From: Mageeibacillus sp. UBA4314
GTDB taxonomy: Bacteria > Bacillota > Clostridia > Saccharofermentanales > Saccharofermentanaceae
Direction of reading: 5' to 3'
DNA length: 33,446 nt
Assembly (NCBI GenBank): GCA_002394605.1
Contig: DGUI01000034.1
Span: 1 to 33,446 of the forward strand
Made by a program: the position numbers and the translations under genes. The notes under the pieces are model-generated. The model was not told the DNA's origin and did no database searches. It saw only the letters and a program-made list of their open reading frames with translations. Below, piece by piece: positions 32,626 to 33,446 of this stretch (position 1 is its first letter; every line of letters begins with the position of its first letter).

Positions 32626-32762
32626 CCGGGTTCACCTCCGGTCTGATCATATTCCCATATCAATTCTTCCAATGTCTGATAGAGCCTGTCAGGTTCAACG
32701 GGCTTGGACAGATGCGCATTCATGCCAACCTGCAGCGACCTCTGAACATCCTCATCGAAAGC
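32622..32762 (-). repeat. Repeat unit B: receiver-domain tail in the chimeric gene
   Basis: Diverged direct copy of the segment at 29515-29655; the first 11 residues (AFDEDVQRSLQ) are identical in both. It begins exactly where the solute-binding domain stops, so it marks the fusion joint. Confidence 0.7.
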
Positions 32763-33320
32763 TTCGAACAAAGGCTCATAATCACGGAACTTAACGACCT
32801 CTGCATTTATGGAATGTTCTGTTAAGAACTTATGCAGTACTTCTACCATGGCGCTGTCCAATACGCCTATCTTCCTGCCATTCAATGTGGAAGTATCCAA
32901 TGTTATGTCAGTATCAACATCGTGCTTTACAAGGCTGTATGTCTCATTGCCCATTGCCTCATCAGGGTAACCGATGAGAGACTGCCTGTCCTCTTTCCAT
33001 GCAAGTCCTGCGAGGAAATCAATGTCACCGTCAAGGAGCATCTGGTACAGGTCGCCGAAATCCCCGTACACATACTCATAACGCCAGCCCGTATATTCTG
33101 ACAGTTTCTGATAATACTCGTATGCATAGCCTGTCTTGACCGCGCCTGCCTGTGCACCTTCCTGGAAGACTTCGTTCTCGTAATAACCTACTCTTACACG
33201 TTCATCCTGATCATCTTCGGCAAACACAGCCTGGGGCAATATAAGCGTCATGGACATGATGGTACAAAGAACGGCCGAGAATAATCTGATCCTGCCCCTT
33301 ATTAGCTTATGTATCATCAT
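32622..33320 (-). CDS. Chimeric protein: solute-binding domain joined to a receiver-domain tail
   Basis: The 232-residue protein has a signal peptide (about 1-34, ending AVFA), then a family 3 solute-binding domain (about 40-185: VRVGYYENEVFQEG, GYAYEYYQKLSEYTGW, LDGDIDFLAGL, NGRKIGVLDSAM). At residue 187 it changes without a break into AFDEDVQRSLQVGMNAHLSKP, the last third of a receiver domain, which lacks the phosphoacceptor Asp. The binding domain is cut before its closing strands. The likely history is a deletion inside a longer SBP-kinase-receiver gene. AAGGAG and the 4-bp overlap with the next gene show it is still arranged for translation, so it may act mainly to couple kinase expression. 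Either of two adjacent ATGs could be the start. Confidence 0.82.
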   Translation of the reverse strand: MMIHKLIRGRIRLFSAVLCTIMSMTLILPQAVFAEDDQDERVRVGYYENEVFQEGAQAGAVKTGYAYEYYQKLSEYTGWRYEYVYGDFGDLYQMLLDGDIDFLAGLAWKEDRQSLIGYPDEAMGNETYSLVKHDVDTDITLDTSTLNGRKIGVLDSAMVEVLHKFLTEHSINAEVVKFRDYEPLFEAFDEDVQRSLQVGMNAHLSKPVEPDRLYQTLEELIWEYDQTGGEPG

Positions 33321-33351
33321 CTATCTCCTTGAACGCAATGGTTACCTAAAC

Positions 33352-33360
33352 ATTATAACA
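33352..33360 (-). promoter_or_regulatory. Extended -10 promoter of the phosphorelay operon
   Basis: Minus-strand TGTTATAAT predicts a start near 33345 and a leader of about 25 nt containing AAGGAG. It lies directly after the terminator of the upstream tRNA, which overlaps where a -35 would be. Confidence 0.6.
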
Positions 33361-33362
33361 CG

Positions 33363-33389
33363 AAAAAAAGCTGTCTCATCAGAGACAGC
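33363..33389 (-). terminator. Intrinsic terminator of the tRNA-Lys unit
   Basis: On the minus strand an 8-bp stem (33382-33389 with 33370-33377, 4-nt loop) is followed by seven T residues (33363-33369). It lies 15 nt after the tRNA-Lys CCA end. Confidence 0.88.
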
Positions 33390-33404
33390 CTGTAATTATC
33401 GTAT

Positions 33405-33446
33405 TGGTGGCTCACTGGAGGTTCGAACTCCAGACCCCTTGATTAA
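33405..33446 (-). tRNA. tRNA-Lys (anticodon probably TTT), 5' part outside the window
   Basis: The minus strand shows the 3' half of a tRNA: anticodon-loop end TTAA, stem arm TCAAG, variable loop GGGTC, T arm TGGAG-TTCGAAC-CTCCA, acceptor arm GTGAGCC, discriminator A and encoded CCA (33405-33407). The last two anticodon bases are TT, so the isoacceptor is Lys; the first anticodon base is not visible. Confidence 0.85.

Noticed and set aside
32622..33320. Chimeric gene as a frameshifted or sequencing-damaged kinase.
   Set aside because: The reading frame is open throughout the joint with no stop or shift; the change happens at a matching AFDED stretch, which fits recombination better than a base error.
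1..33446. CRISPR array, insertion sequence or prophage remnant.
   Set aside because: No repeated spacers, transposase-like or phage-like genes, or integrase were found. The tRNA genes at both ends lack adjoining integrase genes or partial tRNA copies.

Overview
The window looks like ordinary chromosome of a Gram-positive anaerobe of the class Clostridia (Bacillota). The signs are strong GGAGG ribosome sites, abundant extended -10 promoters (TGnTATAAT), many lipoproteins with a lipobox, a T-box riboswitch ahead of pheST, a PheS with a cysteine-rich insert, and multi-domain c-di-GMP/hybrid-kinase proteins like those of Lachnospiraceae and Oscillospiraceae relatives. The genus cannot be fixed from the sequence alone. 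Genes are tightly packed: several convergent pairs overlap at their stop codons and several operons have ATGA or TGATG overlaps. There is no sign of prophage, insertion sequence or CRISPR array.

Layout. 1-212: tRNA-Gly(CCC) and tRNA-Arg(TCT), minus strand, with promoter and terminator. 291-6315: an SH3b lipoprotein, a GNAT/SDR pair, a membrane-anchored alpha/beta hydrolase divergent from a zinc-ribbon protein, a DUF1848 protein, a double zinc-ribbon protein and a small P-loop kinase. 6529-10098: an OmpR-type two-component system and a secreted esterase-like lipoprotein, both preceded by the same 11-bp-spaced direct repeat. 10106-14378: a YjjG-like HAD phosphatase, a SulP transporter, a ProC/ComER-like reductase and a zinc-ribbon membrane protein. 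14375-15560: a two-gene operon of unknown function. 15629-19508: T-box, pheS, pheT and terminator. 19541-23076: a glycosyltransferase, a small membrane protein, and the AmmeMemoRadiSam pair (radical SAM enzyme plus a Memo-AMMECR1 fusion). 23166-25871: a LacI-type sensor fused to degenerate GGDEF and intact EAL domains. 25890-27461: a ferredoxin-linked aldo/keto reductase and a lipoprotein. 27504-33320: four overlapping genes encoding a phosphorelay that ends in a c-di-GMP phosphodiesterase. The window closes in a truncated tRNA-Lys.

Points that stand out. (1) Five genes have exactly 6 nt between a -10 box and their ATG and lack a usable Shine-Dalgarno, so they are probably leaderless. (2) The first gene of the phosphorelay operon is a chimera: a solute-binding domain joined mid-domain to the tail of a receiver domain whose closest visible relative is the end of the next gene. 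This looks like the scar of a large internal deletion. (3) The two-component system and the esterase share an apparent operator. (4) Both GGDEF domains are degenerate while both EAL domains look intact, so the locus is biased towards c-di-GMP breakdown. All functional statements rest on motif reading; no database search was possible.
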